Shown: in pieces, positions 18,441 to 29,878 of the stretch
Position numbering within the stretch: position 1 is the first letter of the stretch
How the letters are laid out: the number at the start of each line of letters is the position of its first letter
Assembly: GCF_000423365.1 (NCBI RefSeq)
Contig: NZ_AUHV01000002.1
Span: 558,001 to 622,000, forward strand
Direction of reading: 5' to 3'
DNA length: 64,000 nucleotides
DNA from: Maritalea myrionectae DSM 19524
GTDB lineage: Bacteria > Pseudomonadota > Alphaproteobacteria > Rhizobiales > Devosiaceae
Position numbers and translations under genes: made by a program
Notes under the pieces: model-generated
What the model was told of the DNA's origin: nothing
Seen by the model: only the letters and a program-made list of their open reading frames with translations
Databases searched by the model: none

Positions 18441-19076
18441 ATGATTTCTCACCGCAATATTTGGAATGCGATTGACGCTTTGGCAGAGCGCAAGGGGCTC
18501 TCAGTGTCCGCGCTCGCACGCCTGGCGGGGCTGGATCCGACCAGTTTCAACCCATCGAAGCGCACCAGCAAAGATGGCCGCGAGCGGTGGCCCTCCACGG
18601 AGAGCTTGGCCAAGATTCTTGATGCCACCAACGAAGATATGGATGGCTTTCTAATCGGCGGCGGCGTCTACACCCAGCCTGATATTCATGAACACCCTAT
18701 TCCGCTGTTAGGCTTTGCGCAGGCAGGCGCTGGTGGATTTTTTGACAGTGGCGGCTTTCCCGTTGGCCAAGGGTGGGATGAGGTGCATTTCCCTGTTGGC
18801 CCGGATGCAAACGCTTATGCGTTGGAGGTGAGCGGCGACAGCATGTTGCCGCTATACCGCGATGGTGACGTGATTATTGTATCCCCCACAGAGCAGGTAC
18901 GCCGCGGTGACCGCGTGGTGGTGCGCACGCAGGATGGGGAAGTGATGGCGAAAATCTTGCATCGGCAAACCGCCAATCAGGTGGAGCTGCACTCAATCAA
19001 TCCCGAACATGAACCGCGCATCATCAAGACGATAGATTTGGATTGGATCGCCCGTATTTTGTGGGCGAGTCAGTAG
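18441..19076 (+). CDS. LexA/CI-like S24-family transcriptional regulator
   Basis: This 211-residue protein has an N-terminal helix-turn-helix (GLSVSALARLAGLDPTSFNP) and a C-terminal S24 peptidase fold (about residues 95-205). The self-cleavage elements are all present: an Ala-Gly bond in FAQAGAGG, the nucleophile Ser in VSGDSMLP, and the Lys in GEVMAKIL. It could therefore be cleaved in an SOS-like response. No phage genes surround it, so it is probably a chromosomal regulator. The ATG at 18441 is preferred because the HTH begins right after it. It is convergent with lysK. Confidence 0.88.
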   Translation: MISHRNIWNAIDALAERKGLSVSALARLAGLDPTSFNPSKRTSKDGRERWPSTESLAKILDATNEDMDGFLIGGGVYTQPDIHEHPIPLLGFAQAGAGGFFDSGGFPVGQGWDEVHFPVGPDANAYALEVSGDSMLPLYRDGDVIIVSPTEQVRRGDRVVVRTQDGEVMAKILHRQTANQVELHSINPEHEPRIIKTIDLDWIARILWASQ

Positions 19077-19107
19077 TTTCCCCTGACCGTTGAGCGATAA
19101 AAGGCAT

Positions 19108-19131
19108 CCCCCTCCCCAAAATGGAGAGGGG
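19108..19131. repeat. Imperfect GC-rich inverted repeat between the S24 regulator and lysK
   Basis: A C-rich arm (CCCCCTCCCC) faces a G-rich arm (GGAGAGGGG) around a short AAAAT loop, with one mismatch. It sits between two convergent genes. It could act as a two-way terminator or be a dispersed palindromic repeat; no T-run follows. Confidence 0.4.
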
Positions 19132-19158
19132 TTAGCATAGGGGTGATCCCCATTTATA

Positions 19159-20769
19159 CTAGGACGCGAATTTGCCCGCCAAGGCGTCAGCGATCAACTG
19201 CTTGGTTTCATTGACGCCATAAAGTGCGATGAACGAGCCGAAGCGTGGACCTTGATCCTGCCCCAACAGCACTTGGTAAAGCGCTTTGAACCAGTTGCGC
19301 AGCGGTTCAAATTCGAACTCTTTGCCGATTTCAAACACCAGTGTTTGAATGGCTTCCGCATCGCTTTGATCTTCAACTTCGTCCAAACGCGCAGCCAATT
19401 TTTCCATTGCCGCCCGCTCTTGGTCAGTTGGCGCGCGGAACTGTTTGGTTGGCTTCACGAAGTCATCGAAATAGCGAATGGCATAGCCCACCATCCGGTC
19501 CAACTCGGGATGCGTTGCCGGTGTCGCCTCTGGCGCATAACGGGTGATGAAGCCCCACAGCACTGATGCGTCTGATGCATTGGCGGCAGAAACCAAATTC
19601 AGCAACAATGCAAAGGTCAACGGCATGTCGTGCTTCGGCGGCATGCCTGCATGGATATGCACGGCAGGGTTTTCCAACACTTCAGCGGGTGACTGCGTCT
19701 CAGCTTTTGTGCAGAAGGTGTAATATTCATCCACCGCCTTCGGGATCACGTCAAAATGCAGCTTTTTCGCTGTTTTTGGCTTTTGATACATGAATAGTGC
19801 CAAGCTCTCGTCTGATGCATAGGTCAGCCAATCTTCAATCGATAGGCCATTGCCTTTCGATTTGGAGATTTTCTGGCCCTGATCGTCCAAGAACAATTCA
19901 TAGCTCAAGCTCTCTGGCGGCGTGCCGCCCATGGCGCGCACGATGCGCGAAGAGAGTTTGACGCTATCGATCAAGTCTTTGCCGGACATTTCATAGTCCA
20001 CGCCCAATGCATACCAACGCAGCGCCCAATCGGCTTTCCATTGGCATTTCACGGCACCGCCTGTCACGGGCACGACCACTTCTTCGTTGGTTTCTGGATC
20101 GACATAGGTCACGGTGCCATTTTCCACGTCGCGCGCGATCATGGGCACTTGCAACACAATGCCTGTGCGCGGACAAATGGGCAAAAACGGCGAATAGGTT
20201 TTCTGCCGCTCTTCACCCAAAGTTGGCAAAATGACTTTCATTACATCGTCATAGACCTCGAGCATGCGCAAAAGCGCCTTATCCAAGCGACCGGAAGTAT
20301 AATAATCCGTGGCACTGGCAAATTCATATTCGAAGCCAAAATCATCCAAGAACTTACGCAAGCGCGCATTGTTGTGGTGCGCAAAGCTTTCATACTCATC
20401 GGAAAATGGGTCCGGCACTTTGGTCAATGGCTTGCCCAAATATTCGGCCATGCGCTCTTGGTTCGGCACGTTGGTCGGCACTTTGCGCAGCCCATCCATG
20501 TCGTCAGAAAAGCAGATGATTTTTGTTGGGATCTTATCATTGGTCAAAAGCCGGAAGGCGTGGCGCACCATGGATGTGCGCACAACTTCGCCAAAGGTCC
20601 CGATGTGCGGCAGGCCTGACGGGCCATAGCCCGTTTCAAAAATCGCTTCTTTCTTGCCGGTTTTTTCCACACGTTTGAGCACCTTTTTCGCCTCTTCAAA
20701 AGGCCATGCGCGGGCATTTTGTGCCGCGTCAAAAAAGTCTGCATCAAAAAGTGTGGGGGTGTTTGCCAT
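19159..20769 (-). CDS. lysK: Lysyl-tRNA synthetase, class I
   Basis: This 536-residue class I enzyme is the LysK type used by many alphaproteobacteria and archaea instead of class II LysRS. The HIGH-like motif is PSGLPHIGT near residue 48, and the KMSKS-like loop is KISKSKGNG near 280. An anticodon-binding helical domain completes the C-terminus. The ATG at 20769 ([13 protein letters not shown]) is preferred to an upstream start that adds 32 residues. It is divergent from terB. Confidence 0.95.
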   Translation of the reverse strand: MANTPTLFDADFFDAAQNARAWPFEEAKKVLKRVEKTGKKEAIFETGYGPSGLPHIGTFGEVVRTSMVRHAFRLLTNDKIPTKIICFSDDMDGLRKVPTNVPNQERMAEYLGKPLTKVPDPFSDEYESFAHHNNARLRKFLDDFGFEYEFASATDYYTSGRLDKALLRMLEVYDDVMKVILPTLGEERQKTYSPFLPICPRTGIVLQVPMIARDVENGTVTYVDPETNEEVVVPVTGGAVKCQWKADWALRWYALGVDYEMSGKDLIDSVKLSSRIVRAMGGTPPESLSYELFLDDQGQKISKSKGNGLSIEDWLTYASDESLALFMYQKPKTAKKLHFDVIPKAVDEYYTFCTKAETQSPAEVLENPAVHIHAGMPPKHDMPLTFALLLNLVSAANASDASVLWGFITRYAPEATPATHPELDRMVGYAIRYFDDFVKPTKQFRAPTDQERAAMEKLAARLDEVEDQSDAEAIQTLVFEIGKEFEFEPLRNWFKALYQVLLGQDQGPRFGSFIALYGVNETKQLIADALAGKFAS

Positions 20770-20949
20770 TTTGGCGTCCCTTTCCGGAAAAATACTCTGT
20801 TTTAATGTGGGGCGCGCACCACATATTCGTAATGCGCGAAAGCCCGTGCCTGCGGCATTTCGCACGTTGCGCAGGTGGCGTCAATAGTATCGAATTTTTT
20901 GAAAATGGGTAAAGGCACGTGCAAACGCTTGTAATTGGTGCGCGTGCCG

Positions 20950-20966
20950 CCTAACTCTTAGTTAGG
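20950..20966. promoter_or_regulatory. Short hairpin followed by T-run in the lysK/terB divergent region
   Basis: CCTAACT and AGTTAGG form a perfect 7-bp stem around CTT, followed by TTTT, 26 bases before the terB-like start. It could be an attenuator-like terminator for plus-strand transcripts or an operator. The stem is short. Confidence 0.35.
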
Positions 20967-20992
20967 TTTTGGGGCAAGCAAAGAGGGTTATT

Positions 20993-21400
20993 ATGTCGCT
21001 GTCACCGCAAGAAGCATTGATTTATATTATGGTTGTCACATCGGCAGCTGACCGCAAGATGGACGATTCAGAGCTCAAGCGCATTGGCTCGGTCGTGCGG
21101 CAACTTCCTGTTTTTAACGACTTCTCCGAAGACAGTTTGCCGCTTGTGGCCGCAGATTGCGCTAATATGTTGGACAATGATAGCGACCTTCAAAGCGTGA
21201 TCAATGATATCACGGCTGATCTGCCCTCGCATCTAAACGACACCGCTTATGCCTTGGCGGTCGAAATTGCTGCGGCCGATCTGCAGATTCGGCCAGAAGA
21301 AAGCCGCGTGCTTGATTTGCTGCGTATGAAGTTTGGCCTTGATCGGCTGACCAGCTCTGCCATTGAGATGGCTGCCCGGGCCCGGCACCGCGTGGTCTAA
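20993..21400 (+). CDS. TerB-like tellurite-resistance domain protein
   Basis: This 135-residue all-helical protein has the TerB layout: an N-terminal helix EALIYIMVVTSAADRKMDDSE with the acidic DRKMDD loop, and a matching second acidic loop in VEIAAADLQIRPEE. Stand-alone TerB proteins are common in alphaproteobacteria, and their role is not settled. The ATG at 20993 follows GAGGG at a normal distance. Confidence 0.85.
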   Translation: MSLSPQEALIYIMVVTSAADRKMDDSELKRIGSVVRQLPVFNDFSEDSLPLVAADCANMLDNDSDLQSVINDITADLPSHLNDTAYALAVEIAAADLQIRPEESRVLDLLRMKFGLDRLTSSAIEMAARARHRVV

Positions 21401-21510
21401 GGCGATAGGTTTTTCGTACCGCTTCAAACACGCTCACGCAGTGTTGACCGCCATTTGACTTTTGCTGGCTTTTGTCGGCGTGGTAGATAGCGGGTGCGAA
21501 AGGAAAACAA

Positions 21511-22374
21511 ATGCCTGAACTTGGATTTAATGAAGGCGCATGGCGCTTTGGCACATTTGCCGGGATTTTGTTGCTGATGATTGTGCTTGAGGCCGTTTGG
21601 CCACGGCGCAAACGGCGGCATACACGTCTGCGCCGGTGGGCCACCAATTTCGGGATTTTGTTTTCAGATTATCTTGCGGTGACACTCGTCGTGCTGTTGG
21701 TGCCCGTGACCGCTGTGATCACCGCCTTGTTCGCGCAACAATATCAGATCGGCCTGTTCTATTGGCTCGATTGGCCGCTTTGGGTTGAGTGGTTGATTGC
21801 ATTTCTGGTGCTGGATTTTGTGATCTGGGGTCAACATGTCATCACCCACAAAATACCAATCCTGTGGCGTATTCACCGCGTGCACCATACGGATCAGGAC
21901 TTGGATGCCAGTTCGGCTGTGCGGTTCCACCCTCTTGAAATCATCCTATCTATTTTTATCAAATCCGCTGCGGTGCTGTTGCTGGGCGCGGGTGCCGTTT
22001 TGGTGGTGATTTTTGAAGCGGTTGTGAACGGGTCTGCCCTATTCAATCATGCCAATTTCAAGATCCCGCCAAAGCTCGATCATATGTTGCGTTGGTTTAT
22101 TGTCACCCCAGACATGCACCGCATTCACCATTCCATCGAGCGGCAAGAGCATGACACCAATTATGGCTTTGCGTTGAGCATTTGGGATCGGTTATTTCGC
22201 GTTTACAGTGTTGAACCGGAACTGGGGCATGACAAAATGATCATTGGCCAACCCGACGCGCAGGATACGGGGCCTGAGACGTTTTTGTGGTCGATATTGT
22301 TGCCGTTTTTCAAGCGGAAAATGCCTGCCTCAAACGCGCCGCCTAGCGATAAAAATTCACAGGAAACCACTTAA
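21511..22374 (+). CDS. Sterol desaturase / fatty acid hydroxylase family protein
   Basis: This 287-residue membrane di-iron enzyme has the His clusters HVITHK, HRVHH, RFHP and HRIHHS, with hydrophobic segments near residues 12-28, 48-72, 82-102 and 155-180. Members hydroxylate or desaturate lipids, carotenoids or sterol-like compounds. It stands alone, and its end overlaps the convergent binding-protein gene by 32 bases. The substrate is not predictable. Confidence 0.88.
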   Translation: MPELGFNEGAWRFGTFAGILLLMIVLEAVWPRRKRRHTRLRRWATNFGILFSDYLAVTLVVLLVPVTAVITALFAQQYQIGLFYWLDWPLWVEWLIAFLVLDFVIWGQHVITHKIPILWRIHRVHHTDQDLDASSAVRFHPLEIILSIFIKSAAVLLLGAGAVLVVIFEAVVNGSALFNHANFKIPPKLDHMLRWFIVTPDMHRIHHSIERQEHDTNYGFALSIWDRLFRVYSVEPELGHDKMIIGQPDAQDTGPETFLWSILLPFFKRKMPASNAPPSDKNSQETT

Positions 22375-23182
22375 GGTAGAGTTCTGTAAATTTGCCGTTT
22401 TCCTGCACGCGGCGCAGGCCAATGTTAATCGCGCGCCGCGTTGCTTCGTTACCGCGTTTGACCGCAATCGTTAAACCCGAACCGAACGCCTCATTTGAAA
22501 AATAGGGGCCATCTGCAAAGGTGCAGCATTCGGGGTTTTCATTCAGCCAAAATGACGCCCGCATACCGTCGACAAAGGCGCGATCCACGTCAGCGAACTT
22601 CACCGCTTCCAGCGCCTGTTGTTCATTGTCAAAAGCGACGGCATCAAGTGCCTTGAAATGCTTGGCCAGAAATTTGGCTTGGGCAGACCCTTCGCGCACA
22701 GCCACCTTGTTTTTGATCACCTCACCTGAGGGCAATTGCCCCTCTGCCCGTGTCACAAAGCGGGCGGGAAATTTCAGATAGGCTTGGGAAAAATCCATCT
22801 TCGCAACACTATCCGCATTGATCGCAATGGCCGCAATCACTGCATCACCCTGATTGTTGTTAAGCGCCGTGACCAATTGCTCCCACGGCCAAGATTGCAT
22901 GGTGCATTTGACGTCTAATTCCACGCAAATGGCTTCGGCCAGCTCAATGTGAAAGCCTGCAAGTTCGCCCTGTGAATTTCGAAAATTTAAAGGCGGGAAG
23001 TCAGTAGTGGTCAAAAATCGAATTGCACCAACTTGGCTGGCGTTGAATACATCCTCATGGGCGTCCAAATCCACGTGATTGGGCAAATTTTGCGCCAATG
23101 CGAGGCCGGCGAAAACGAAACAAACAAAACCCACGGTTGTGGATAGGGCTGATTTTACCAAACGGTTCAAATACTTATCCAT
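22343..23182 (-). CDS. Orphan ABC-type amino acid substrate-binding protein
   Basis: This 279-residue periplasmic protein has an N-terminal signal peptide (hydrophobic residues 13-30, cleavage after GLALAQ). The SBP_bac_3 fold is seen in TDFPPLNFRNSQGELAGFHIELAEAI, WPWEQLVTALNNNQGDAVIAAIAI, and AVREGSAQAKFL. No permease or ATPase gene is next to it, so it may feed a transporter elsewhere or act as a sensor. Binding preference is unknown. Confidence 0.87.
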   Translation of the reverse strand: MDKYLNRLVKSALSTTVGFVCFVFAGLALAQNLPNHVDLDAHEDVFNASQVGAIRFLTTTDFPPLNFRNSQGELAGFHIELAEAICVELDVKCTMQSWPWEQLVTALNNNQGDAVIAAIAINADSVAKMDFSQAYLKFPARFVTRAEGQLPSGEVIKNKVAVREGSAQAKFLAKHFKALDAVAFDNEQQALEAVKFADVDRAFVDGMRASFWLNENPECCTFADGPYFSNEAFGSGLTIAVKRGNEATRRAINIGLRRVQENGKFTELYLKWFPVNFYR

Positions 23183-23257
23183 AGTTTCTTTGACTCAGTG
23201 GGCGCGGTTTGGCACAGTAAACATTATTTTTTTGATTTTTTATAGTGATTTACATTA

Positions 23258-25192
23258 GTGCAGATGTGTAGCGATCTGCGAGACGCAGATCTTTTGCAAC
23301 AGATATTGGCTCCATATCAAGTGGATCGGTCACAGGCCGCTGCGCTCATTTCCGATGCCAACGGGCAGCAGCTGGATGTGTTTCAACTCTGTATCGCCCG
23401 ATTTGGCATTAGCGAGGCGGATATTTACGCGCGTGCCGCGGCCCTCCTCGGCCTCGCATATCACCCCACAATTCCCGTTGGCACTGTGCAAATGCGCCAA
23501 GTTGAACGGTTGGAGCAATTGCAAAATATCCGACAGGTGCGTGGCAAGGTGTTTGATCGGCCATTGATCTACGCGGCGCCCACACTTGAAAAATTTGTCC
23601 GCTTGCATGCACAACTGCAGCATTCGCCAGAAATACGCGGCAGGCTGTGCATCGTGCCGTTAAGGGCGCTACGTCAATCGCTGCAGGTTGCGCAAAACCC
23701 AGCGCTTTATCGTGAAGCAACCCAACGATTGGCGCGCAGCTGGCCGCACGCAAGCGCCCATCTGGGTTTGGGACGGTTTAAGCGTTTTTTGTTTTTAGGC
23801 GCGGTTATCGCGGTTGCACTGCTTTCGGCGTGGAACCCGCCCTTCCTTGCCGTTTTGATCTTTCTATTCTTGGCCCTCCTCTATGTTGGCCCGGCAGCAT
23901 TTCGACTTTACGCCTCATTATATGGGGTGCTGCTCGGTACGTCTGACGACACAGAGCTGCTCGATGATGAGGCTTTGCCGACCTATACGGTTTTGGTGCC
24001 GCTATATAATGAAGCCAATCTCGTGCCGCAATTGGTGCAGGCGTTGCAGGCCATGAACTACCCACCGGAAAAGCTCGACATCAAGTTTGTTGTTGAAGCA
24101 AGTTCGCCCTCGACGGTGGCTGCTGTGCAGGCTGCGCTCACCCATGGTGCTTTTGAGCTGGTTGTCGTCCCCGATGGCAAGCCGCGCACCAAGCCAAAGG
24201 CTCTCAATTTTGCGCTGCCCTTGGCCCGTGGCGAGCATATTGTGGTGTACGATGCGGAAGACATTCCGCATCCGGATCAATTGCGCCTCGCGGCGACGCT
24301 GTTTGCCCAACATCCAGACATCGCCTGTTTTCAGGCAGAGCTCTTGATTGATAATGCCCATGAAACGCCGCTCACAGCCTTGTTTTCGGCAGAATATGCC
24401 ACCCAGTTTGGTTTGATAATGCCAGCCCTGGCTGATCTCAACATGCCCATGCCGTTGGGCGGCACCTCAAACCACTTTCAACTTGCGGCTTTGCGGCATG
24501 TGGGGGGATGGGACAGTTTTAACGTCACGGAAGATGCCGATTTAGGTTTGCGCCTCGCGCGATTGGGCATGCGGTGCGCCATGCTCCCCTCGGCCACGCG
24601 AGAGGAAGCCCCGATCAGTATCTGGCCGTGGATTAAGCAGCGCACCAGATGGATGAAAGGCTGGATGCAAACATTGATGGTGCATTCAAGCCAGCTTCGC
24701 TTATTGCAATTGCAACTGGGTTGGCGCGACTTCCTTTTCTTCTACCTCTATATTGGCGGCATGGTGTTTGCCGCGCCGATGCACGGCATATTTCTGGCCA
24801 AGTTCTCTATGGAAGCCCTATATTATCAAGGCGACTTGCCAAGTCGGCTTGCCCATGCCTGGCCCTATTTTATTGTATTGTCCATGGCCTATGGCAGTGC
24901 GCTCATCACGGGCATATTGGGCCTCTTGCGGCTGCGCAAACCTTTGCTGATCGTCTTTCAACTCTTCCTGCCCCTTTATTGGCTGCTCACCTCATTCGCA
25001 ACATTGCGCGCGGCTTGGCAGCTTGCTGTTGATCCGTTTAAATGGGAAAAAACCGCACACGGCAAAACGCGGGTCGCGCGCAAAATGTGGACATCGCGGC
25101 ACCGCAAGTCCAAGCGATTGCTGGTGAAATATCGTCGCCTCCTTCGCCGCTTCGCGCCAAAAGACAAGACCACATTTTCCACCATAGATTGA
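23258..25192 (+). CDS. XagB-like processive family 2 glycosyltransferase
   Basis: This 644-residue protein has an N-terminal domain (about 1-150) resembling the MshEN/type II secretion N-domain, two membrane helices near 175-220, then a GT2 catalytic domain. The catalytic signature is complete: PLYNEANLVPQLVQAL, VYDAEDIPHP (DxD), TEDADLGLRL, and KQRTRWMKGW (QxxRW), which marks cellulose-synthase-type processive enzymes. C-terminal helices follow. XagB-type enzymes make exopolysaccharide. The start is GTG at 23258 or ATG at 23264. No EPS genes are adjacent. Confidence 0.85.
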   Translation: MQMCSDLRDADLLQQILAPYQVDRSQAAALISDANGQQLDVFQLCIARFGISEADIYARAAALLGLAYHPTIPVGTVQMRQVERLEQLQNIRQVRGKVFDRPLIYAAPTLEKFVRLHAQLQHSPEIRGRLCIVPLRALRQSLQVAQNPALYREATQRLARSWPHASAHLGLGRFKRFLFLGAVIAVALLSAWNPPFLAVLIFLFLALLYVGPAAFRLYASLYGVLLGTSDDTELLDDEALPTYTVLVPLYNEANLVPQLVQALQAMNYPPEKLDIKFVVEASSPSTVAAVQAALTHGAFELVVVPDGKPRTKPKALNFALPLARGEHIVVYDAEDIPHPDQLRLAATLFAQHPDIACFQAELLIDNAHETPLTALFSAEYATQFGLIMPALADLNMPMPLGGTSNHFQLAALRHVGGWDSFNVTEDADLGLRLARLGMRCAMLPSATREEAPISIWPWIKQRTRWMKGWMQTLMVHSSQLRLLQLQLGWRDFLFFYLYIGGMVFAAPMHGIFLAKFSMEALYYQGDLPSRLAHAWPYFIVLSMAYGSALITGILGLLRLRKPLLIVFQLFLPLYWLLTSFATLRAAWQLAVDPFKWEKTAHGKTRVARKMWTSRHRKSKRLLVKYRRLLRRFAPKDKTTFSTID

Positions 25193-25249
25193 TCTTTGTT
25201 CAGAAAGCCAATAGGACAAAATATGGCGAGTAGGTAAAAAGAGGCACGC

Positions 25250-26509
25250 GTGGATAATTTTTTTGATCAAGTCACACAGGCAAAGAAGAACCTAAAATCG
25301 ATTTTGCCCGCCACGCCGCTGCAGCGCAATGTGCATTTGTCGCAGCAATATGGTGCCGATATTTATTTGAAGCGCGAAGATTTAACGCCCGTACGGTCCT
25401 ATAAACTGCGTGGGGCCTTCAATTTTATTTCCAAAGCATTGGCGAACCATGAGGGTGCCGAGAAGCCGCATTTTGTGTGTGCGTCCGCGGGCAATCATGC
25501 GCAAGGTTTTGCCTTTAGCTGCGCCCATTTCGGCGTGCATGGCACTATTTTTATGCCCGTCACCACGCCAAAGCAAAAGATCGACAAAACCAAAACCTTT
25601 GGTGGTGAATTTGTTGAAGTGCGGCTGACGGGGGATATTTTCGATCAGTGCTATGCTGCCGCGCAGGACTTCTGCACAGCGCAAAGCGCCCATTTGGTGC
25701 CCCCTTTTGACCATGCGGACATCATTGAAGGCCAAGCCACGATCGGCTTGGAAATTCTTGAGCAGCTTCAAAATGAAGCGCCGGACATGATTATTTTGCC
25801 TGTCGGGGGCGGCGGGCTAGGCGCGGGCTTGTTGCAATTGCTCGACACCCTTGCGCCGGACACAGAATTTGTATTTGTGGAACCTGAAGGTGCCCCGAGT
25901 TTAAAGCGCAGTTTGGAAACACAAACGCGGGTGAAGCTCGATAAAATCGATAATTTTGTTGATGGCGCCGCGGTTGCGCAGATTGGTGCGCTTAATTTCG
26001 ATATTTTGAAAGACGTGCCCAGTGATGCAGTGCACCTGGTGCCGGAAAATCGTCTCTGCGCCACCATCAGTTCGCTGCTTAATATTGAGGGCTTGGTGCT
26101 CGAACCTGCGGGTGCCCTCTCAATCGATGTGTTGGCAGATTTGCCTGCTACAGAAATCGCCGGCAAGAAGATCGTGTGCATCGTTTCCGGCGGAAACTTC
26201 GACTTTGAGCGCTTGCCCGAAGTTAAAGAAAAGGCCATGAGCTATCGCGGCTTGAAGAAATATTTCATTTTGCGGCTGCCACAGCGCCCCGGCGCACTGA
26301 AAGACTTTTTGAACATGCTCGGGCCGAATGACGATATTGCCCGGTTTGAATATTTGAAAAAGTCCGCCCGCAATTTTGGTACGGTGCTTTTGGGCATTGA
26401 AACAGACGATCCCGCAAACTTTCAAATCCTGTTTGATAAGATGGTGGCTGGCGGATTTTCCTATCAGGACATTACGGAAAATGACCTGTTGTCCAGCTTG
26501 ATTGTATAA
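25250..26509 (+). CDS. ilvA: Threonine ammonia-lyase (threonine dehydratase)
   Basis: This 419-residue PLP enzyme has the Schiff-base Lys in PVRSYKLRGAFN, SAGNHAQGFAF for the substrate loop, and the glycine-rich phosphate loop PVGGGGLGAGL. It has a single C-terminal ACT-like regulatory domain (about 335-415, FILRLPQRPGALKDFL). It converts threonine to 2-oxobutyrate and ammonia. The start is GTG at 25250. Only five bases separate it from dctB, so they may be co-transcribed. Confidence 0.94.
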   Translation: MDNFFDQVTQAKKNLKSILPATPLQRNVHLSQQYGADIYLKREDLTPVRSYKLRGAFNFISKALANHEGAEKPHFVCASAGNHAQGFAFSCAHFGVHGTIFMPVTTPKQKIDKTKTFGGEFVEVRLTGDIFDQCYAAAQDFCTAQSAHLVPPFDHADIIEGQATIGLEILEQLQNEAPDMIILPVGGGGLGAGLLQLLDTLAPDTEFVFVEPEGAPSLKRSLETQTRVKLDKIDNFVDGAAVAQIGALNFDILKDVPSDAVHLVPENRLCATISSLLNIEGLVLEPAGALSIDVLADLPATEIAGKKIVCIVSGGNFDFERLPEVKEKAMSYRGLKKYFILRLPQRPGALKDFLNMLGPNDDIARFEYLKKSARNFGTVLLGIETDDPANFQILFDKMVAGGFSYQDITENDLLSSLIV

Positions 26510-26514
26510 TCAAA

Positions 26515-28265
26515 ATGAGTGAACGCGGCTCACCCCTTCGCCATCAACGACGACGCTTTGCTGTGGCGCTGATCGCGCTGTTTTTGCTCGCGGTGTCTTT
26601 TTTGGTGATTTATGCCGCTGCGTTCTCCACGTTCAAGTCCAGCGAGCTGGAACGGGCGCAAGGCCGTGCCGAATTCTATCGCACCACATTGGAAAGCGCG
26701 TTAGACAGGTTGGAGCACTTGCCCTTTATTCTGGGCCAAGATCCGGCGGTCGTACGCGGTTTGCAAGACCCCGAAAGCCGCTTCGCGCTCAATAGACGGT
26801 TGGCAGATTTTGCAGCCCGCGCCAATGCAGAGGCGCTCTATGTGATGGATTTAGATGGGCTAACCATCGCCGCTTCTAATTATAGCGAACCTGTGAATTT
26901 TTTGGGTGAGAATTACAGCTTCCGGCCCTATTTCCAAACCGCAAAAAACGGCCAGCGCGGCAAGTTTTTCGCCATTGGCGCCACCACCAAACGGCCTGGC
27001 TTTTTTGTGGCTGAGCCAGTGCGCGACAGCACCGATAACATTATTGGCGTGATCGCCCTCAAAATTGAGCTGGATGAGTTGGTGGCAGCGTGGCGCGCGT
27101 CGGGTGAGAAGATTTTGATCACCAATCTCGATACGATTGTGGTGCTGGCCAGCCAGCCAGATTGGCAATATCGCACCCTCGCGCCGCCGAGCGAAGAACG
27201 GCTTTTGCAAATTCGGCAAATGCGGCAATTTGGGCAAGAGCCGTTGGCACCGCTCGATTGGGAGCGACTGGAAAATGACGAGGTGGCGCTGGCCGGAGAA
27301 CGACATATCCGTGTGCGCGTGCCAGTGACCAGCCAACCGTGGCAATTGCATTTTATCGTCAGCACAGCAGGACTGCAGGAACGCGCGCTGTTTGTTGTGT
27401 TTTTGGCCGCCATCTCGGTGGCGCTTTTGGCGATCATGTTTATCTTTTGGCGCTCAGAACGGCTGCGGCGTGCACTTGATGCATCGCACCAGGACCGCAA
27501 ACGCCTATTGCGTGAAATCGAAGACCGTAAAGCCACGGAAAAAGCGCTGGCGAAAACGCAAAACGAACTCGAAAAATCAAGCCGAATGGCCGCGCTCGGC
27601 CAGTTGGCGGCCTCGGTCACCCACGAATTGGGACAACCCTTGTCTGCCATGCGCAATTATATCGCGATTGAAGAAATGAATGCGGCGCAAAAGCCTGAAA
27701 GTTTGGCAACGCGTCTTTCCGGCTTGGTCCGGCGCATGGAGAACATCACCCGTGACCTGCGCTTTTTCGCCCAACCCAAACAACATCAAAAAACCCCATT
27801 CGATGTGGCCAAAGCCATCGAAAATGCGGTTGGTCTAACGCGTCATGATTTACAAGCACGGCAAATAGAAATGGCGTTGAACCTGCCCACCCCCGCACCA
27901 CAAATTTTGGGTGATGGTGCGCGCTTCGAGCAGGTGCTGGTCAATTTGTTGCGCAATGCCATGAGTGCGGTTGATGATGTGCCCGCGCCGAAAATTGAGA
28001 TCGGTTGGGCACCTGCAGGAGACAACATTGCCATCTATGTGGCGGACAATGGCCATGGGCTGAAGGGCCAGCAGATTGAAGAGCTGCAAGAGCCCTTCCG
28101 CACTGACAAGCCTTCTGGCGAAGGCATGGGGCTTGGTCTTGCCATATCCGCATCTATCGTGAAAGAACATGCGGGTGAACTTTTCGCAGTCGATAATGAA
28201 CAAGGCGGCGCAACATTTACAATTTTGCTGCCTCCCATTTCAAAAGATAAAGGGCAATCTGGCCA

Positions 28266-28269
<4 letters not shown>
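26515..28269 (+). CDS. dctB: DctB-like C4-dicarboxylate sensor histidine kinase
   Basis: This 584-residue membrane kinase has helix 1 near residues 18-40, then a periplasmic double-PAS (dCache-like) sensor with YVMDLDGLTIAASNY and NFLGENYSFRPYFQTA, as in DctB. Helix 2 lies near 295-315. The phosphorylatable His is in SVTHELGQPLSAMRNY, and the ATPase boxes are in VNLLRNAMSA and GEGMGLGLAI. It shares a four-base overlap with the response regulator gene. It presumably senses the ligand of the TRAP transporter downstream. Confidence 0.9.
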
Positions 28270-29612
<1,343 letters not shown>

Positions 29613-29680
29613 TTTCGGTTCCCTGTGTATCGGTGGTTTTGTGCCACCTAACCTGCTCAAAGCGATTGCTGTGAGCAACG

Positions 29681-29704
29681 GCGGCGCTTAAAAATTGGCG
29701 CCGC
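29681..29704. terminator. Stem-loop after dctD
   Basis: GCGGCGC and GCGCCGC form a perfect 7-bp stem around a TTAAAAATTG loop, 68 bases after the dctD stop. The T-run after it is weak (TTCCCTT), so termination is only partly supported. Confidence 0.45.
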
Positions 29705-29720
29705 TTCCCTTAAAAACTCA

Positions 29721-29740
29721 CCCTGCGGAAATCCGCAGGG
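29721..29740. promoter_or_regulatory. Perfect palindromic hairpin upstream of dctP
   Basis: CCCTGCGGA and TCCGCAGGG face each other across AA, giving a 9-bp perfect inverted repeat 139 bases before the dctP start. It could be a terminator stem for the dctBD transcript or an operator. No T-run is directly attached. Confidence 0.4.
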
Positions 29741-29878
29741 CAGTGGTTTTCCCATCGGCAGTTTTCTTCATACCCAACAGATTTTGTGCGGCCTACTCTC
29801 TTGGCAGCACCGACTCGGCTCGTCCGAGTGCACATGGTGCATCGAGATTTGGTTCAGGTATTCCTTGGGAGGAACAAG

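Noticed and set aside
19085-19158. A tRNA between the S24 regulator and lysK
   Set aside because: The GC-rich stem is a single imperfect hairpin without T-loop or anticodon features.
29820-29860. A sigma-54 (-24/-12) promoter before dctP
   Set aside because: No TGGCAC-N5-TTGC match was found; the nearest GG/GC pair is weak, and the DctD-like protein lacks the sigma-54 contact loop.
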